Part shown: positions 9,936 to 19,166 of the stretch, in pieces
Layout: each line of letters begins with the position of its first letter
How positions within the stretch are numbered: position 1 is the first letter of the stretch
Source of the DNA: UBA7803 sp041686955
GTDB lineage: Bacteria > Pseudomonadota > Gammaproteobacteria > Pseudomonadales > Azotimanducaceae
Reading direction: 5' to 3'
Length of the DNA: 64,000 nt
Assembly: GCA_041686955.1 (NCBI GenBank)
Contig: JAWLCV010000002.1
Location: 51,390 to 115,389, forward strand
Notes under the pieces: model-generated
Told to the model about the DNA's origin: nothing
The model's database searches: none
What the model saw: only the letters and a program-made list of their open reading frames with translations
Translations under genes and position numbers: made by a program

Positions 9936-11297
9936 CTATCCCAGCAGCGTGGCCACGAAGACCGCCGTCACGCCGAGCGGCGCGATGATGCCGCACAGGA
10001 TCTTCCACGCCAGGTTCACCCACTCCTGCTGCAGACCGAGCTGGGCACCGACGACGGTCTTCGGCAAGCCCCAGGCGGCGAACAAGGCGATGAACAGGCC
10101 GCCGAGCGGCAGCATGATGTTCTGTGAGACGTAGTCGACGAAGTCGAAGAAGGTGAGATCGCCGACGACGTGCATGTCCGACCAGACGTTGAAGGACAGC
10201 ACCGTGCCGAGTCCCAGCACCCAGCTTATGACGCCGAGGCTCACCGCCACCCGGGAGCGCTTGGCGTTGTAGTTCTCCACGAGGTACGCCAGCGCCGGCT
10301 CGGCGATGGAGATGGCCGAGGTGATGGCCGCGAAGCTGACCAGGACGAAGAACAAGGTGCCGAACAGGGAGCCCAACGGCATCTGGCCGAACGCCAGCGG
10401 CACGGTCACGAACATGAGGCCCGGGCCCTGCCCCGGCTCCAGGCCGTTGGCGAACACCACCGGGAATATCGCGAGCCCCGCGGCCAGGGCCACCAACGTG
10501 TCCAGCACGGCGATGATGGTCACGGTGCTGGCGATGGACGCGGTGCTCGGCACGTAGGCACCGTAGGCCATGATGGCGCCCATGCCGAGGCTCAGGGTGA
10601 AGAACGCCTGGCCCATGGCGACGAGAACCGTCTGCCCGCTCACGTCCTCCCAGTGGAACGCGAACAGGAAGTCCCAGCCCTGCTGGAAACCCTCGGTGGT
10701 CACGGAGTATCCGAGCAGCACGAACAGCAGGACGAACAGCAGGGGCATGAACCAGCGGATGGCCGACTCGAGGCCGCGAATGACGCCCCGGGCGATGATG
10801 AAAACCGTGCCCGCCATGAACAGGGTCTGCCAGAACACGAGCTGCCACGGGCTCGCGAGAAACGCGTCGAACGTGGCCGCGGCGAACTCGCCGGTGGCGC
10901 CGGCCATCACGCCCTCCGCCATCTGCACGATGTAGAAAAGCGCCCAGCCGGCGATGACGGCGTAGTAGGAAAGGATCATGAATCCCGCCACCACACCCAT
11001 CCAGCCGATGAGCACCCAAGCAGGGCTGCGGTGGTGCTGCTGGACCAGCGAGCGCATGGTGTTGATGGGGCTCTGCCGGCCTTCCCGGCCGAGGAGCACC
11101 TCGGCCATCATGATGGGAATGCCGACGAAGGCTATGCACGCGAGATAGATGAGCACGAACGCGCCGCCGCCGTGCTCTCCGGTGATGTAGGGAAACTTCC
11201 AGATGTTGCCGAGACCCACCGCCGAGCCAGCGGCCGCCAGCACGAACAACCACTTGCTCGACCACATCCCATGTCGGGACTCGGTGCTTCCAGCCAT
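9936..11297 (-). CDS. Neurotransmitter:sodium symporter family transporter
   Basis: This is a 453-residue Na+-coupled transporter of the NSS (SNF, LeuT-fold) family, probably for an amino acid or small amine. The signature SAVGLGNIWKFPYI lies in TM1, followed by about eleven hydrophobic helices, including the GQAFFTLSLGMGAIMAYGAY segment typical of TM6-7. The substrate cannot be read from sequence. It is inserted between smpB and ratA, a pair often adjacent in related genomes, and runs in the ratA direction. Confidence 0.93.
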   Translation of the reverse strand: MAGSTESRHGMWSSKWLFVLAAAGSAVGLGNIWKFPYITGEHGGGAFVLIYLACIAFVGIPIMMAEVLLGREGRQSPINTMRSLVQQHHRSPAWVLIGWMGVVAGFMILSYYAVIAGWALFYIVQMAEGVMAGATGEFAAATFDAFLASPWQLVFWQTLFMAGTVFIIARGVIRGLESAIRWFMPLLFVLLFVLLGYSVTTEGFQQGWDFLFAFHWEDVSGQTVLVAMGQAFFTLSLGMGAIMAYGAYVPSTASIASTVTIIAVLDTLVALAAGLAIFPVVFANGLEPGQGPGLMFVTVPLAFGQMPLGSLFGTLFFVLVSFAAITSAISIAEPALAYLVENYNAKRSRVAVSLGVISWVLGLGTVLSFNVWSDMHVVGDLTFFDFVDYVSQNIMLPLGGLFIALFAAWGLPKTVVGAQLGLQQEWVNLAWKILCGIIAPLGVTAVFVATLLG

Positions 11298-11383
11298 CGT
11301 CTCCCCTTCAGGGCCTGCCTAGTTGGCGGCGCATTTTGGCGCAACGGTATAACCGCCACAAGCTTCCCCCCTATAATCCGCGG

Positions 11384-11857
11384 ATGGCGAAAACCAAGGC
11401 CAAAAACGACTCCCCCACCATCGCGCTGAACAAGCGCGCGCGTCACGACTACGCGCTGGAAGAACGTTTCGAAGCGGGCCTGGCCCTGGAAGGCTGGGAG
11501 GTGAAGAGTCTACGCGCCGGCAAGGCGCAGCTCGTGGATTCCTACGTGCTCATCAAGGACGGCGAGGCGTGGCTGCTCGGCGCCAACATCAGCCCGTTGG
11601 CGAGCGCATCGACCCACGTGGTCCCCGATCCCCAGCGCACCCGAAAGCTTCTGCTTCACGCGCGGGAGATCGCCAAGATCCTCGCCGCTACGCAGCAGAA
11701 GGGTTACACCTGCGTGGCCACGGCCCTCTACTGGAAGGGCAACAAGGTCAAATGCGAGGTGGCGTTGGCCAAGGGCAAGAAGCAGCACGACAAGCGCGCC
11801 ACCGAAAAGGCGCGGGAATGGAACCGCCAGAAGGAGCGGCTTCTGAAGAGTGGGTAG
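11384..11857 (+). CDS. smpB: SsrA-binding protein SmpB
   Basis: SmpB binds tmRNA and delivers it to stalled ribosomes for trans-translation. The 157-residue protein shows ALNKRARHDYALEERFEAG, LEGWEVKSLRAGKAQL, the central LLLHAREIAKI region and a basic C-terminal tail with KGKKQHDKR. The start at 11384 (MAKTKAKND) matches family length; the frame is open a little further upstream without homology. I looked for ssrA downstream and did not find it. Confidence 0.98.
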   Translation: MAKTKAKNDSPTIALNKRARHDYALEERFEAGLALEGWEVKSLRAGKAQLVDSYVLIKDGEAWLLGANISPLASASTHVVPDPQRTRKLLLHAREIAKILAATQQKGYTCVATALYWKGNKVKCEVALAKGKKQHDKRATEKAREWNRQKERLLKSG

Positions 11858-11903
11858 CTATCGGCGGTCGGCTGCCAGCGGCCGACCGCTGAAAGCTGAT
11901 AGC
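11857..11903. terminator. Bidirectional hairpin between smpB and ribH
   Basis: A perfect 9-bp stem (gcggtcggc at 11864-11872, gccgaccgc at 11881-11889) with an 8-base loop lies inside an outer gctatc/gatagc pair (11857-11862 and 11898-11903). It fills the space between two convergent genes and can serve both. Confidence 0.65.
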
Positions 11904-11906
11904 CAA

Positions 11907-12392
11907 TCAGCCGACGACTTGTTTCCGCCACGCGATCATCTCCAGCGCCGCGACCGCCGCCTCGTAGCCCTTGTTGAACTCGTCGTCGCCGGCACGGGCC
12001 CGGGCGTGCGCGATGTCGAGCACCGGCAGCACCTCGACGATCACCGGCCGGCGGTACTGAAGACTCACCGACCCCAGGCCCCGCATGCACTCCTGGGTGA
12101 TCATCTCGAAGTGCAGGGTCTCTCCCTTGAGGATCACGCCGAAGCAGATGACGGCATCGATCTCGTCGCCCGTGTCCGCCGCCAGCAGGTCCGCGGCCGC
12201 CAGGGGCAGCTCCAGCGAGCCCGGCAGGGTGTGGCGCTCCACCCGCTTATAGCCCGCGTCCCGCAATACCCCTTCGCAGGCCGCCGACATGCTGCCGACG
12301 ATCTCCGGGTACCACTTGGACTGCAGCAGGACGATGCGCCCGGGCGCGGAGATCTCGGGCAGGCTGCTGCGATCGACGACGGTCTTGGCCAT
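11907..12392 (-). CDS. ribH: 6,7-dimethyl-8-ribityllumazine synthase, divergent form
   Basis: Lumazine synthase joins the riboflavin ring precursor with dihydroxybutanone phosphate. The 161-residue protein keeps the core landmarks (LPGSLELPLAAADLLA, VICFGVILKGETLHFEMI, and a C-terminal NKGYEAAVAALEMI helix). The stretch after PVIVEVLPVLDIAHARARAG departs from the usual GVLTT..EQA motif, so it could be a second, RibH2-like paralogue. It stands alone: no ribBA, ribE, ribD or nusB is beside it. The downstream hairpin is shared with smpB. Confidence 0.88.
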   Translation of the reverse strand: MAKTVVDRSSLPEISAPGRIVLLQSKWYPEIVGSMSAACEGVLRDAGYKRVERHTLPGSLELPLAAADLLAADTGDEIDAVICFGVILKGETLHFEMITQECMRGLGSVSLQYRRPVIVEVLPVLDIAHARARAGDDEFNKGYEAAVAALEMIAWRKQVVG

Positions 12393-12486
12393 GGGACTCC
12401 CAACGATGACGGTTGAACGGATAGCGGGGCGCTAGTTTAGCCGACTCGGCTCGCGGCCGGTCCGCCCGGTCGCTAGAATCGAGCCC

Positions 12487-13092
12487 ATGGCGGATTCCAC
12501 TCGCCCCGGCACGCCGGCCCAGTCCGGTCCGGCCTGGGCCAGCTGGCTCGGCATCACCGCGGTGGTTCTCGGGCTGCTGCTCGCCGCGGCCCAGGCCACC
12601 GAGCTGGTCAAACAGGCCGTCATGGTTCACGCCGCGCCGGCCGCGCCCGCCGCGGCCGGCGCCGCGGCCGCGTGCCCGGCGGACGAGCTGGCGGAGGAAG
12701 GCCTCTCCATGGGCGAATGCCTGCAGTTGGTGAGCAACGTGCAGAACTTCACCGTGTCGGCGCCCGAATGGTTTCCGTCCTGGCAGATGGCGCTCTCCGC
12801 CGCAGGGACCATGCTCGCCCTGCTTTCGGTGATCGCCGGGGTCGCGCTGCTGGACTTCAGAGCCTGGGGGCCCCGCGCCGCGGCCGCCAGCTTCGCAGCT
12901 CTCACCGCCCTCGACGCGGGCGGTTTCGTGGCCGTGCTCAACACGGGACCCATCCTTCGCGACCTCTACCTGTGGCCGCTGCTCTCCTGGTTCGTCATCC
13001 ACCTGATGATGACGGCGGCCGCCGTGGCCGCGCCCCGAATGCACGAGTGCCGGGACGACACCGGCAGGAGCGCCGGGAGGACGCCGGCATGA
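12487..13092 (+). CDS. Four-helix membrane protein of unknown function
   Basis: I do not recognise a family. The 201-residue protein has about four hydrophobic segments: near residues 20-40 (WLGITAVVLGLLLAAAQAT), about 95-115, 120-140, and 155-180. A short extracytoplasmic-looking loop after TM1 is rich in Ala and Pro and contains two Cys (about residues 62 and 77). Its last bases overlap the start of the cytochrome b561 gene (ATGA), so the two are translationally coupled and may form a membrane redox pair. That partnership is inference. Confidence 0.75.
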   Translation: MADSTRPGTPAQSGPAWASWLGITAVVLGLLLAAAQATELVKQAVMVHAAPAAPAAAGAAAACPADELAEEGLSMGECLQLVSNVQNFTVSAPEWFPSWQMALSAAGTMLALLSVIAGVALLDFRAWGPRAAAASFAALTALDAGGFVAVLNTGPILRDLYLWPLLSWFVIHLMMTAAAVAAPRMHECRDDTGRSAGRTPA

Positions 13093-13628
13093 GCGCCGGT
13101 TACGGCCGCAGCGCCGTGGTCCTGCACGGGCTGCTGGCGCTCGGCGTGTTCTTTCTGTTCGCCTCGAGCTGGTGGATGCTCGCCCTTCCCCTGCCGTCGG
13201 AAACCTTCACGTTTCGTCAGTTCCCGTTCCAGCTCCACAAGAACATCGGCATCAGCCTGGTGGGGGTGCTGGGCGTGCTGCTCTACGTGCGCTTGCGCCA
13301 CCGGCCCGGCCCTCTGCCGTCGACCGGGATGCGGGGATGGATGCGCACGCTGGCGCTGGCCGACCACGTGATTCTCTACGTCCTGATACTCGCCGCCTGC
13401 GTGACGGGTTACCTGTCCTCCTCCTATAGCGGCTGGGGCACCACGTTGTGGTGGATCCTCGATCTGCCCGACTGGGGCTACGAGAACGAATCGCTCAACG
13501 TCTTCTATTCGGACCTGCACCTGTGGAGCTGCTGGAGTCTGCTGGCGGTCATCGCCGTGCACCTGGGCGGGGCCCTCTATCACGCCTTTCGCAACGACGG
13601 CGTGGTGCGGCGCATGCTTCACCTGTAG
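13089..13628 (+). CDS. Cytochrome b561-type membrane protein
   Basis: This is a 179-residue, four-helix protein resembling the bacterial cytochrome b561 (CybB) family, diheme quinone-linked electron carriers of the inner membrane. Candidate heme-ligating His residues lie in the expected places: LHGLL in helix 1, the LHKNIGISL segment at helix 2, DHVILY at helix 3 and VHLGGALYH in helix 4. The start ATG overlaps the stop of the preceding membrane gene. The electron donor is not apparent from the neighbours. Confidence 0.85.
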   Translation: MSAGYGRSAVVLHGLLALGVFFLFASSWWMLALPLPSETFTFRQFPFQLHKNIGISLVGVLGVLLYVRLRHRPGPLPSTGMRGWMRTLALADHVILYVLILAACVTGYLSSSYSGWGTTLWWILDLPDWGYENESLNVFYSDLHLWSCWSLLAVIAVHLGGALYHAFRNDGVVRRMLHL

Positions 13629-13673
13629 CCCCCGCGCCCGCTACCATGCCGGGACCCGGCAGCGGACGTCACC

Positions 13674-14498
13674 ATGACCCCACGGCAGCTTCACGCTCAC
13701 CTGCAGGCCATCGAGCAGGACGGTTACACAATCGTCGAGAACGCCATCGAGCCGGAGCTGGTGGACGCGCTGAACGCGGCCCTGGACCGCCTCGAGACGG
13801 AATGCGGCATCCGCCCGGGCGCGAACGCTTTCGAGGGACACCACACCATCCGGATCTACAACCTGCTGGCCCGCGATGCGGTGTTCGAGCAGGTACCCCT
13901 GCACCCCCGGGTGCTGCCGGTGGTGGAGGGGGTGCTCGACGAGGGTTGCCTGGTCTCTTCGCTGTCGTCCATTTCCATCGACCCCGGCGAAGCACCTCAA
14001 CCGCTGCACGCCGACGACACCCTGCTCGGGCTGCCCCGGCCGCACCCACCGCTGGTCTGCAACTCCATGTGGGCCCTCACCGACTTCACCGCGGAAAACG
14101 GCGCCACCCGCATCGTCCCCGGCAGTCACCGCTGGGCGGAGAAGCCGGCGTACGGCGCGGATCACCCGAGCATCCCCGCGGAGATGGCTCGCGGCAGTGT
14201 GCTGATCTGGAACGGCAGCCTCTGGCACGGCGGCGGGGCCAACGCGAGCAGCCACCGTCGAGTCGGCATCGCCATGAACTACTGCGCCGGGTTCATCCGC
14301 CAGCAGGAGAACCAGCAGCTCGGCATTCCGCTGGACCGGGTGCGCGTCTTTCCGCCGCGCCTGCAGGAGCTGGTGGGATACGGGACCTACAAGCATCTCA
14401 TCGGCCACATCGACAAACAGAGCCCGACCCAGGCGCTGCTCGGACGCGACGACGGGTTTCGCACGGTGTGGGAGCTGATCGAGCCCGATCCCCGTTGA
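13674..14498 (+). CDS. Phytanoyl-CoA dioxygenase family protein
   Basis: This is a 274-residue Fe(II)/2-oxoglutarate oxygenase of the PhyH family, whose members hydroxylate lipids, natural products or small metabolites. The iron ligands are visible: H112xD114 in QPLHADD and the distal H185 in GSLWHGG, with an Arg ten residues later for 2-oxoglutarate. Conserved PhyH phrases such as FTAENGATRIVPGSH precede the distal His. The substrate is unknown; hopanoid genes lie 5 kb away but are separated by other loci. Confidence 0.92.
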   Translation: MTPRQLHAHLQAIEQDGYTIVENAIEPELVDALNAALDRLETECGIRPGANAFEGHHTIRIYNLLARDAVFEQVPLHPRVLPVVEGVLDEGCLVSSLSSISIDPGEAPQPLHADDTLLGLPRPHPPLVCNSMWALTDFTAENGATRIVPGSHRWAEKPAYGADHPSIPAEMARGSVLIWNGSLWHGGGANASSHRRVGIAMNYCAGFIRQQENQQLGIPLDRVRVFPPRLQELVGYGTYKHLIGHIDKQSPTQALLGRDDGFRTVWELIEPDPR

Positions 14499-14709
14499 TC
14501 CAAAACGCGACCGCCGCCGGCACCGTTTACCCCATCCCGCCGTAACTTCGCCTCGCTCGGCCGCCGTCGGTTCCGGGTTCGAGGTCCGCCGCCCGTGCTG
14601 CCGGCATCCGACCCGTGGCACGAACCCTGCAGCCTCCGCGCCCGCCGGCGGGCGCTCGTGGCGTCCCGCCAGCCATGGATTTCGGCAGTAACCATGTCAA
14701 GGAGGGCCC

Positions 14710-15870
14710 ATGAGCCTGGACATCTTCAAAGAGAAGGGCGTACCCCTGGATCAGCAGCAGTTCACCTGGCGTGACCTGGTTCAGGAGCCCATCAGCAAGC
14801 TCGACAACGATGCCTTCACCCGGGTGCGGATCATCCTGATGAACGGCATCGAGCAGCAATCCAACCGCTTCCTGCACGCGTTCGCGCGCATGAACGGCGA
14901 GCTCAGAAAGGAAGCGGCGCGGGTCCGCCGGGTGGACCATCACCAGCAGACCCAGGTGAACTGGCTGCTACCGGCAGACCAGTCACCCCTGGAGACCACC
15001 ATCGGCTACGAGCAGGTGGCCATCGAGGTGACGGCCAGCGTCGCCCAGTCCGAGCCCGACCCGTACCTCGCCCAGGTGTACCGCTTCGGCCTGCTCGAGG
15101 ACTTCGACCACATGTACCGGTACTCGGCGCTGATGGATCGGGTGGAAGGCAAGGATGCCAACAACATCCTGCAGTCCTACACCGACATCCTGCCGGGCCG
15201 GCCCACCTCGGTGGAGCACCGGGCCCCGGAGGACGACCTGCGCCGCCCCTACGACCGCGCCACCGCCGACCCCCTGAGCAAGCTAAACGCGCTGACCATC
15301 ATGTCCGGCGAGAACCAGACCCGCGACTACTACATGAACATCGGGCCCACGTTCTCCGATCCCGTGGCACGGCAGGTCTATGCGGAGATCGCGTCCATCG
15401 AGGAGCAGCACGTCACCCACTACGAGTCGATCCTGGACCCCAGCCAGACCTGGCTGGAGAGCTGGCTGCTGCACGAGGCGAACGAGGTCTACAACTACTA
15501 CAGCTGCCTCGAGTTCGAGGACGACAGCCGGATCCGGGACATCTGGGAACGGTTCTGCCAGTACGAGCTGGGCCAGCTCCACTTCGTGATGGATCTGTTC
15601 CAGCGCACCGAGAACCGGGACCCGCGGGAGATCCTCCCCCAGACCCTGCCCGAGCCCATTCAGTACAAGAGCCAGCGCGACTTCGTGCGCGGGGTGCTGG
15701 AGAAAGAGGTGGAGTATCGGGCCAACGGCGCCGACATCGGCGACGTGAAGGAGTCCCAGGCGACCCTCGACTACCGCAAGCACATGAACAGCGAGGGCTC
15801 CCCCACCGACGTCATCGCCGAGGGCTACGTCTGGTCCCCCGGCACCGAGCTCATGCGCAAAGCAGGCTGA
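14710..15870 (+). CDS. Large ferritin-like protein of unknown role
   Basis: This is a 386-residue soluble protein with ferritin-like helical segments. Carboxylate and histidine-rich helices include IASIEEQHVTHYES (a canonical ExxH iron motif), YELGQLHFVMDLF and LHEANEVYNYYSCLE. An earlier helical block around VRIILMNGIEQQSNRFLHAF carries Glu and His at similar spacing, so a doubled bundle is possible. A very strong AAGGAGGG ribosome site precedes the ATG. It is followed after 31 bases by another ferritin-like gene and then a TonB receptor, which suggests iron storage, detoxification or redox use. The substrate is not known. Confidence 0.8.
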   Translation: MSLDIFKEKGVPLDQQQFTWRDLVQEPISKLDNDAFTRVRIILMNGIEQQSNRFLHAFARMNGELRKEAARVRRVDHHQQTQVNWLLPADQSPLETTIGYEQVAIEVTASVAQSEPDPYLAQVYRFGLLEDFDHMYRYSALMDRVEGKDANNILQSYTDILPGRPTSVEHRAPEDDLRRPYDRATADPLSKLNALTIMSGENQTRDYYMNIGPTFSDPVARQVYAEIASIEEQHVTHYESILDPSQTWLESWLLHEANEVYNYYSCLEFEDDSRIRDIWERFCQYELGQLHFVMDLFQRTENRDPREILPQTLPEPIQYKSQRDFVRGVLEKEVEYRANGADIGDVKESQATLDYRKHMNSEGSPTDVIAEGYVWSPGTELMRKAG

Positions 15871-15901
15871 GTCGTACGTTTTACGCGAGAGAGGAACGAG
15901 C

Positions 15902-16639
15902 ATGAAGTCATCGAGCAAGATCACCGAGGGCACGCGCACCAACCGTACCGGCATGGCGATATCGCCCCACGCGGAGCAGATGCGCGAAGTATCGGGCATG
16001 ACCCATCCCGGGTCCGGCAACGGGGGCCTTCACCAGGCACACGCCGCATACCTGAAGGAAACCCACACCATCGGCACCATCCCGCCCCCGGGATCGGCCA
16101 AGGGGGCCATGAAGGCCGCCTGGGAAGCCATCAAGGGCAACAAGGCCATCGCCCTGGTGGACAAGACGGCGGAGCGTCTGGCGTTCGAGCGCACCGGGGT
16201 GCGCCTCTACGACGCGCTCCTGGAGAAAATGGACGCCGCAAAGGGCATCTCCGGCGGGCCTACCGTGGAGGCGGTGAAGACCATTCGCGACGAGGAGCTC
16301 CAGCACGCGCGAATGCTTGCGGAGACCCTGGACGAGCTGGGCGCGGACCCCACCGCCATGACGCCGTCCGCGGATCTCGTCTCCGTGGAGGGCATGGGGC
16401 TCGGCGCCGTGCTCGGCGACCCACGGACCAACGTGGGCCAGTGCCTGCACGCGCTTGTGGTGGCGGAGCTGGCCGACAACGAAGGCTGGACCATGCTGCG
16501 GTCCCTGGCGGAGGACATGGGCCAGAAGGAGCTCGCCAAGCGCTTCACCAAGGCCGAGCAGGAGGAAGACCGGCACCTCGAGCAGGTTCGCGGCTGGTTG
16601 AAGGCCCACGCCAAGGCCGAGGCCGAGGTGGCGGGATGA
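15902..16639 (+). CDS. Second ferritin-like protein
   Basis: This is a 245-residue protein. After an about 80-residue basic and Gly/His-containing leader with no signal peptide, a four-helix bundle follows with ferritin-type ligands: RLAFERTGVRLYDALLEK (Glu), IRDEELQHARML (ExxH), VVAELADNEGWTML (Glu) and FTKAEQEEDRHLEQVRGWL (ExxxH). This is the pattern of small di-iron rubrerythrin or DUF892-like proteins. A GAGAGGAAC ribosome site lies just upstream. It is two bases from the TonB receptor start, so the three genes look like one operon. Confidence 0.82.
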   Translation: MKSSSKITEGTRTNRTGMAISPHAEQMREVSGMTHPGSGNGGLHQAHAAYLKETHTIGTIPPPGSAKGAMKAAWEAIKGNKAIALVDKTAERLAFERTGVRLYDALLEKMDAAKGISGGPTVEAVKTIRDEELQHARMLAETLDELGADPTAMTPSADLVSVEGMGLGAVLGDPRTNVGQCLHALVVAELADNEGWTMLRSLAEDMGQKELAKRFTKAEQEEDRHLEQVRGWLKAHAKAEAEVAG

Positions 16640-16640
16640 C

Positions 16641-19166
16641 GTGAGGCGGACGTGGCCGACGACAAGGTGGCTGCATCGGACCCGTCAGGCTGAGCGCAGC
16701 GGGGCGCCCGTGCGCGCGAGCCTCGTCGCGCTCGCGGGGCTCGCCGGCCTGTCCGCGGCCGGGGACACCCAGCCGGTACTCGAAGAGGTACGCGTGGTGG
16801 CGCTGGCTCCGGCTGACGCCACTGGACTGCCCCCGGAACTGGCGCCGCGCCACGTGCAGTGGGCCGATGCAGCCGAGCTCCGCCGCAGTCAGAGTATCGA
16901 CCTCACGGACTACCTGACCCGCCGCTTCGCCGGCGTGACAGCGAACTTCGCCCAGGGCAATCCGCTGCAGCCGGACCTGCGATTCCGCGGCTACACCGCC
17001 TCGCCGCTGCTCGGCCTGCCCCAGGGCCTCGCCGTCTACCTGGACGGCGCCCGCATCAACGAGCCCCTGGGGGACACGGTGAACTGGGACCTGCTGCCGG
17101 AATCGGCGGTGCAGACCATGAGCCTGGCCGGCGGTGCGGATCCGCTGTTCGGGCCCAACAGCCTCGGTGGGGCGCTCGCCCTGGAGATGAAGAACGGCTT
17201 CGACTTCCGTGGTCATCAGGGGGAGATCTACGGCGGCGATTTCGGCCGCGCGGGCGGCTCGCTGGAGAGCGGCGGCAACGACGGCACCCTGGGGTACTAC
17301 GTGAACCTGAGCCGCTTCGACGAGGACGGCTGGCGCGATCAGTCGCCGTCGGAGCTGACCACCGCCTACGCCGGCGTCAGCCTGCGCAGCGGCGGCTCCC
17401 GGGCGGACCTGGGCCTGCACTACGGCGACAGCGAGCTCGTCGGCAACGGCACGGCGCCCGTGGGACTCCTTGCCAAGGACCGCGCCGCCGTATTCACGGC
17501 GCCCGACATAACGGCCAACGAAGTGGCCATGGTGACCCTGAAGGGCGCCCACGCGCCGCGCCCGGGCGCGCAGATCGCCGCATCCGCGTTCTATCGCGAC
17601 GGCGACACCCGTGCGTTCAACGGCGACGCATCGGAATACACACTGTGCAGGCTGGGCAACGGCCTGCGCCTGCTGGAGGGTCTCGACGACGAGGCGCCGG
17701 GGGCGGACCAACCGGATCCGGCGGCGCTCTGCGACGGCGCGAGCGTCGCCGACGCCGAGGCGCTCGAGGCTCTGATCAACCTTCCCCTGGAGGATCTGAC
17801 GCCGCAGCTCTCCGGCACGGGCGAACTGTCCGACGAAGCCGTGAACAACCACAGCACGCGCAGCCAGACCAGCCGCGGTCTCGATCTTCAGCTCATGATC
17901 GAGAGCGAGCCGCTCGACCGGAGCAATCGGCTGCTGGTGGGGGTATCCCACTATCGGGGCGACTCCCGCTTCCTCGCCGACGTGGAGCTCGCCGGGCTGA
18001 ATCCGCTGACCCGCAGCACCGCATCGCTCGGAACCGGCACCTACGTGGAAGGTGCTGCCACCCGGGTGGACACCCGGGTACGCACCCGCAGCGTCTACCT
18101 GAGCGACACCCTGTCGCTGAACGACACGCTCGCCGTCACCGTGTCGGGCCGCTACGACGACACCCGGGTGACCATTCGGGACCTGAGCGGGGGGCACCCG
18201 GAGCTCGATGGCCGTCACCGCTTCCGGCGCTTCAACCCGTTCGTCGGACTCACCTGGCAACCGGGCGGGCGGGTGAGCGTCTACGCGAGCTACGGAGAGT
18301 CGTCCCGCGCCCCCACCCCCATCGAGCTGACCTGCAACGAATCGGTGTTCGAGGCTGCCCGGCAACGGACCGCCACCGCGGGCGGCGATCCCGACGACGT
18401 GGACTTCGAGTGCCGCCTGCCCAACGCCTTCGTCGCCGATCCTCCCCTGGACCAGGTGGTGGCCCGGAGCGTGGAGCTCGGCGCGCGCGGCGGGGTGTGG
18501 CCGCAGGGCGGCTGGCACCTGGGGCTGTTCCGGAGCACCAACGAGGACGACATCGTGTTCCAGAGCAGCGGCCGGGCTACGGGCCTCTTCGGTCAGATCG
18601 ATGCCACCCGGCGTCAGGGTCTGGAAGGCGCGGTGAGCGGCCGCTGGCGCGGGCTCGACTGGTTCGCGAGCTACACCTACCTGCGCGCGACCTTCGAGGA
18701 CCGCTTCGCCGCAACGAGTCCGGCGCACCCCTTCGCCGATCCGGACGGCACCCTGCCGGTCGAGGAAGGCGACCGGATTCCCGCCACGCCGACACATCAC
18801 CTGAAGGTCGGCGGGGACTGGTCTTCCTCCGCCGGCCTGGCGTTCGGCGGCGAGGTCCTGTACCAGTCCGGGCAGTACCTGCGCGGCGACCCGGTCAACC
18901 TGCTCGCACCGCTCGACGGTTTCACGGTGGTCAATCTGCGCGCCGGCTACGCCTGGAGCGAGCATCTGGAGCTGTTCGCACGCCTCGACAACGCGCTGGA
19001 CACGCGCTACGAGAGCTTCGGGCTGCTCGGCGAGGACCCCGGTGACGTCCTCGACGGGCTGACGGACACGCGGCCCCGCTACCTGGCACCCGGTCCGCCA
19101 AGGGCGGCCTGGGTGGGGCTTCGGGTGAGGCTCGTCCCTCGACACGGGCCGCCTCGCCCGCCATGA
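16641..19166 (+). CDS. TonB-dependent outer-membrane receptor
   Basis: This is an 841-residue TonB-dependent receptor that imports a scarce ligand, usually an iron chelate, through the outer membrane. A signal peptide is visible (RASLVALAGLAGLSAAG). The plug includes LRFRGYTASPLLGLPQGLAV, VYLDGARINEPLGDTVNW and GPNSLGGALAL, followed by many amphipathic strands and a C-terminal barrel strand. The start is GTG at 16641; a GTG at 16710 gives a shorter signal peptide. The receptor includes an extra Cys-containing loop (LCRLGNGLRL ... ALCDGAS). Direct adjacency to two ferritin-like genes favours an iron ligand, but this is inference. Confidence 0.93.
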   Translation: MRRTWPTTRWLHRTRQAERSGAPVRASLVALAGLAGLSAAGDTQPVLEEVRVVALAPADATGLPPELAPRHVQWADAAELRRSQSIDLTDYLTRRFAGVTANFAQGNPLQPDLRFRGYTASPLLGLPQGLAVYLDGARINEPLGDTVNWDLLPESAVQTMSLAGGADPLFGPNSLGGALALEMKNGFDFRGHQGEIYGGDFGRAGGSLESGGNDGTLGYYVNLSRFDEDGWRDQSPSELTTAYAGVSLRSGGSRADLGLHYGDSELVGNGTAPVGLLAKDRAAVFTAPDITANEVAMVTLKGAHAPRPGAQIAASAFYRDGDTRAFNGDASEYTLCRLGNGLRLLEGLDDEAPGADQPDPAALCDGASVADAEALEALINLPLEDLTPQLSGTGELSDEAVNNHSTRSQTSRGLDLQLMIESEPLDRSNRLLVGVSHYRGDSRFLADVELAGLNPLTRSTASLGTGTYVEGAATRVDTRVRTRSVYLSDTLSLNDTLAVTVSGRYDDTRVTIRDLSGGHPELDGRHRFRRFNPFVGLTWQPGGRVSVYASYGESSRAPTPIELTCNESVFEAARQRTATAGGDPDDVDFECRLPNAFVADPPLDQVVARSVELGARGGVWPQGGWHLGLFRSTNEDDIVFQSSGRATGLFGQIDATRRQGLEGAVSGRWRGLDWFASYTYLRATFEDRFAATSPAHPFADPDGTLPVEEGDRIPATPTHHLKVGGDWSSSAGLAFGGEVLYQSGQYLRGDPVNLLAPLDGFTVVNLRAGYAWSEHLELFARLDNALDTRYESFGLLGEDPGDVLDGLTDTRPRYLAPGPPRAAWVGLRVRLVPRHGPPRPP

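Noticed and set aside
11858..11906. tmRNA (ssrA) expected near smpB
   Set aside because: Only 49 bases, filled by a hairpin; no tRNA-Ala-like ends or tag sequence.
13674..14498. PhyH dioxygenase as a hopanoid-modifying enzyme
   Set aside because: It is 5 kb away and separated by a ferritin/TonB operon, so there is no positional support.
14499..14709. Small gene between the PhyH dioxygenase and the first ferritin-like gene
   Set aside because: Frames are Arg/Pro-rich and lack a credible start; the interval more likely holds the promoter of the strongly ribosome-bound ferritin-like gene.
16545..19145. 866-codon open frame opposite the TonB receptor
   Set aside because: Antisense shadow of the receptor gene; composition is Gly/Arg/Pro/Val with no domain or signal.
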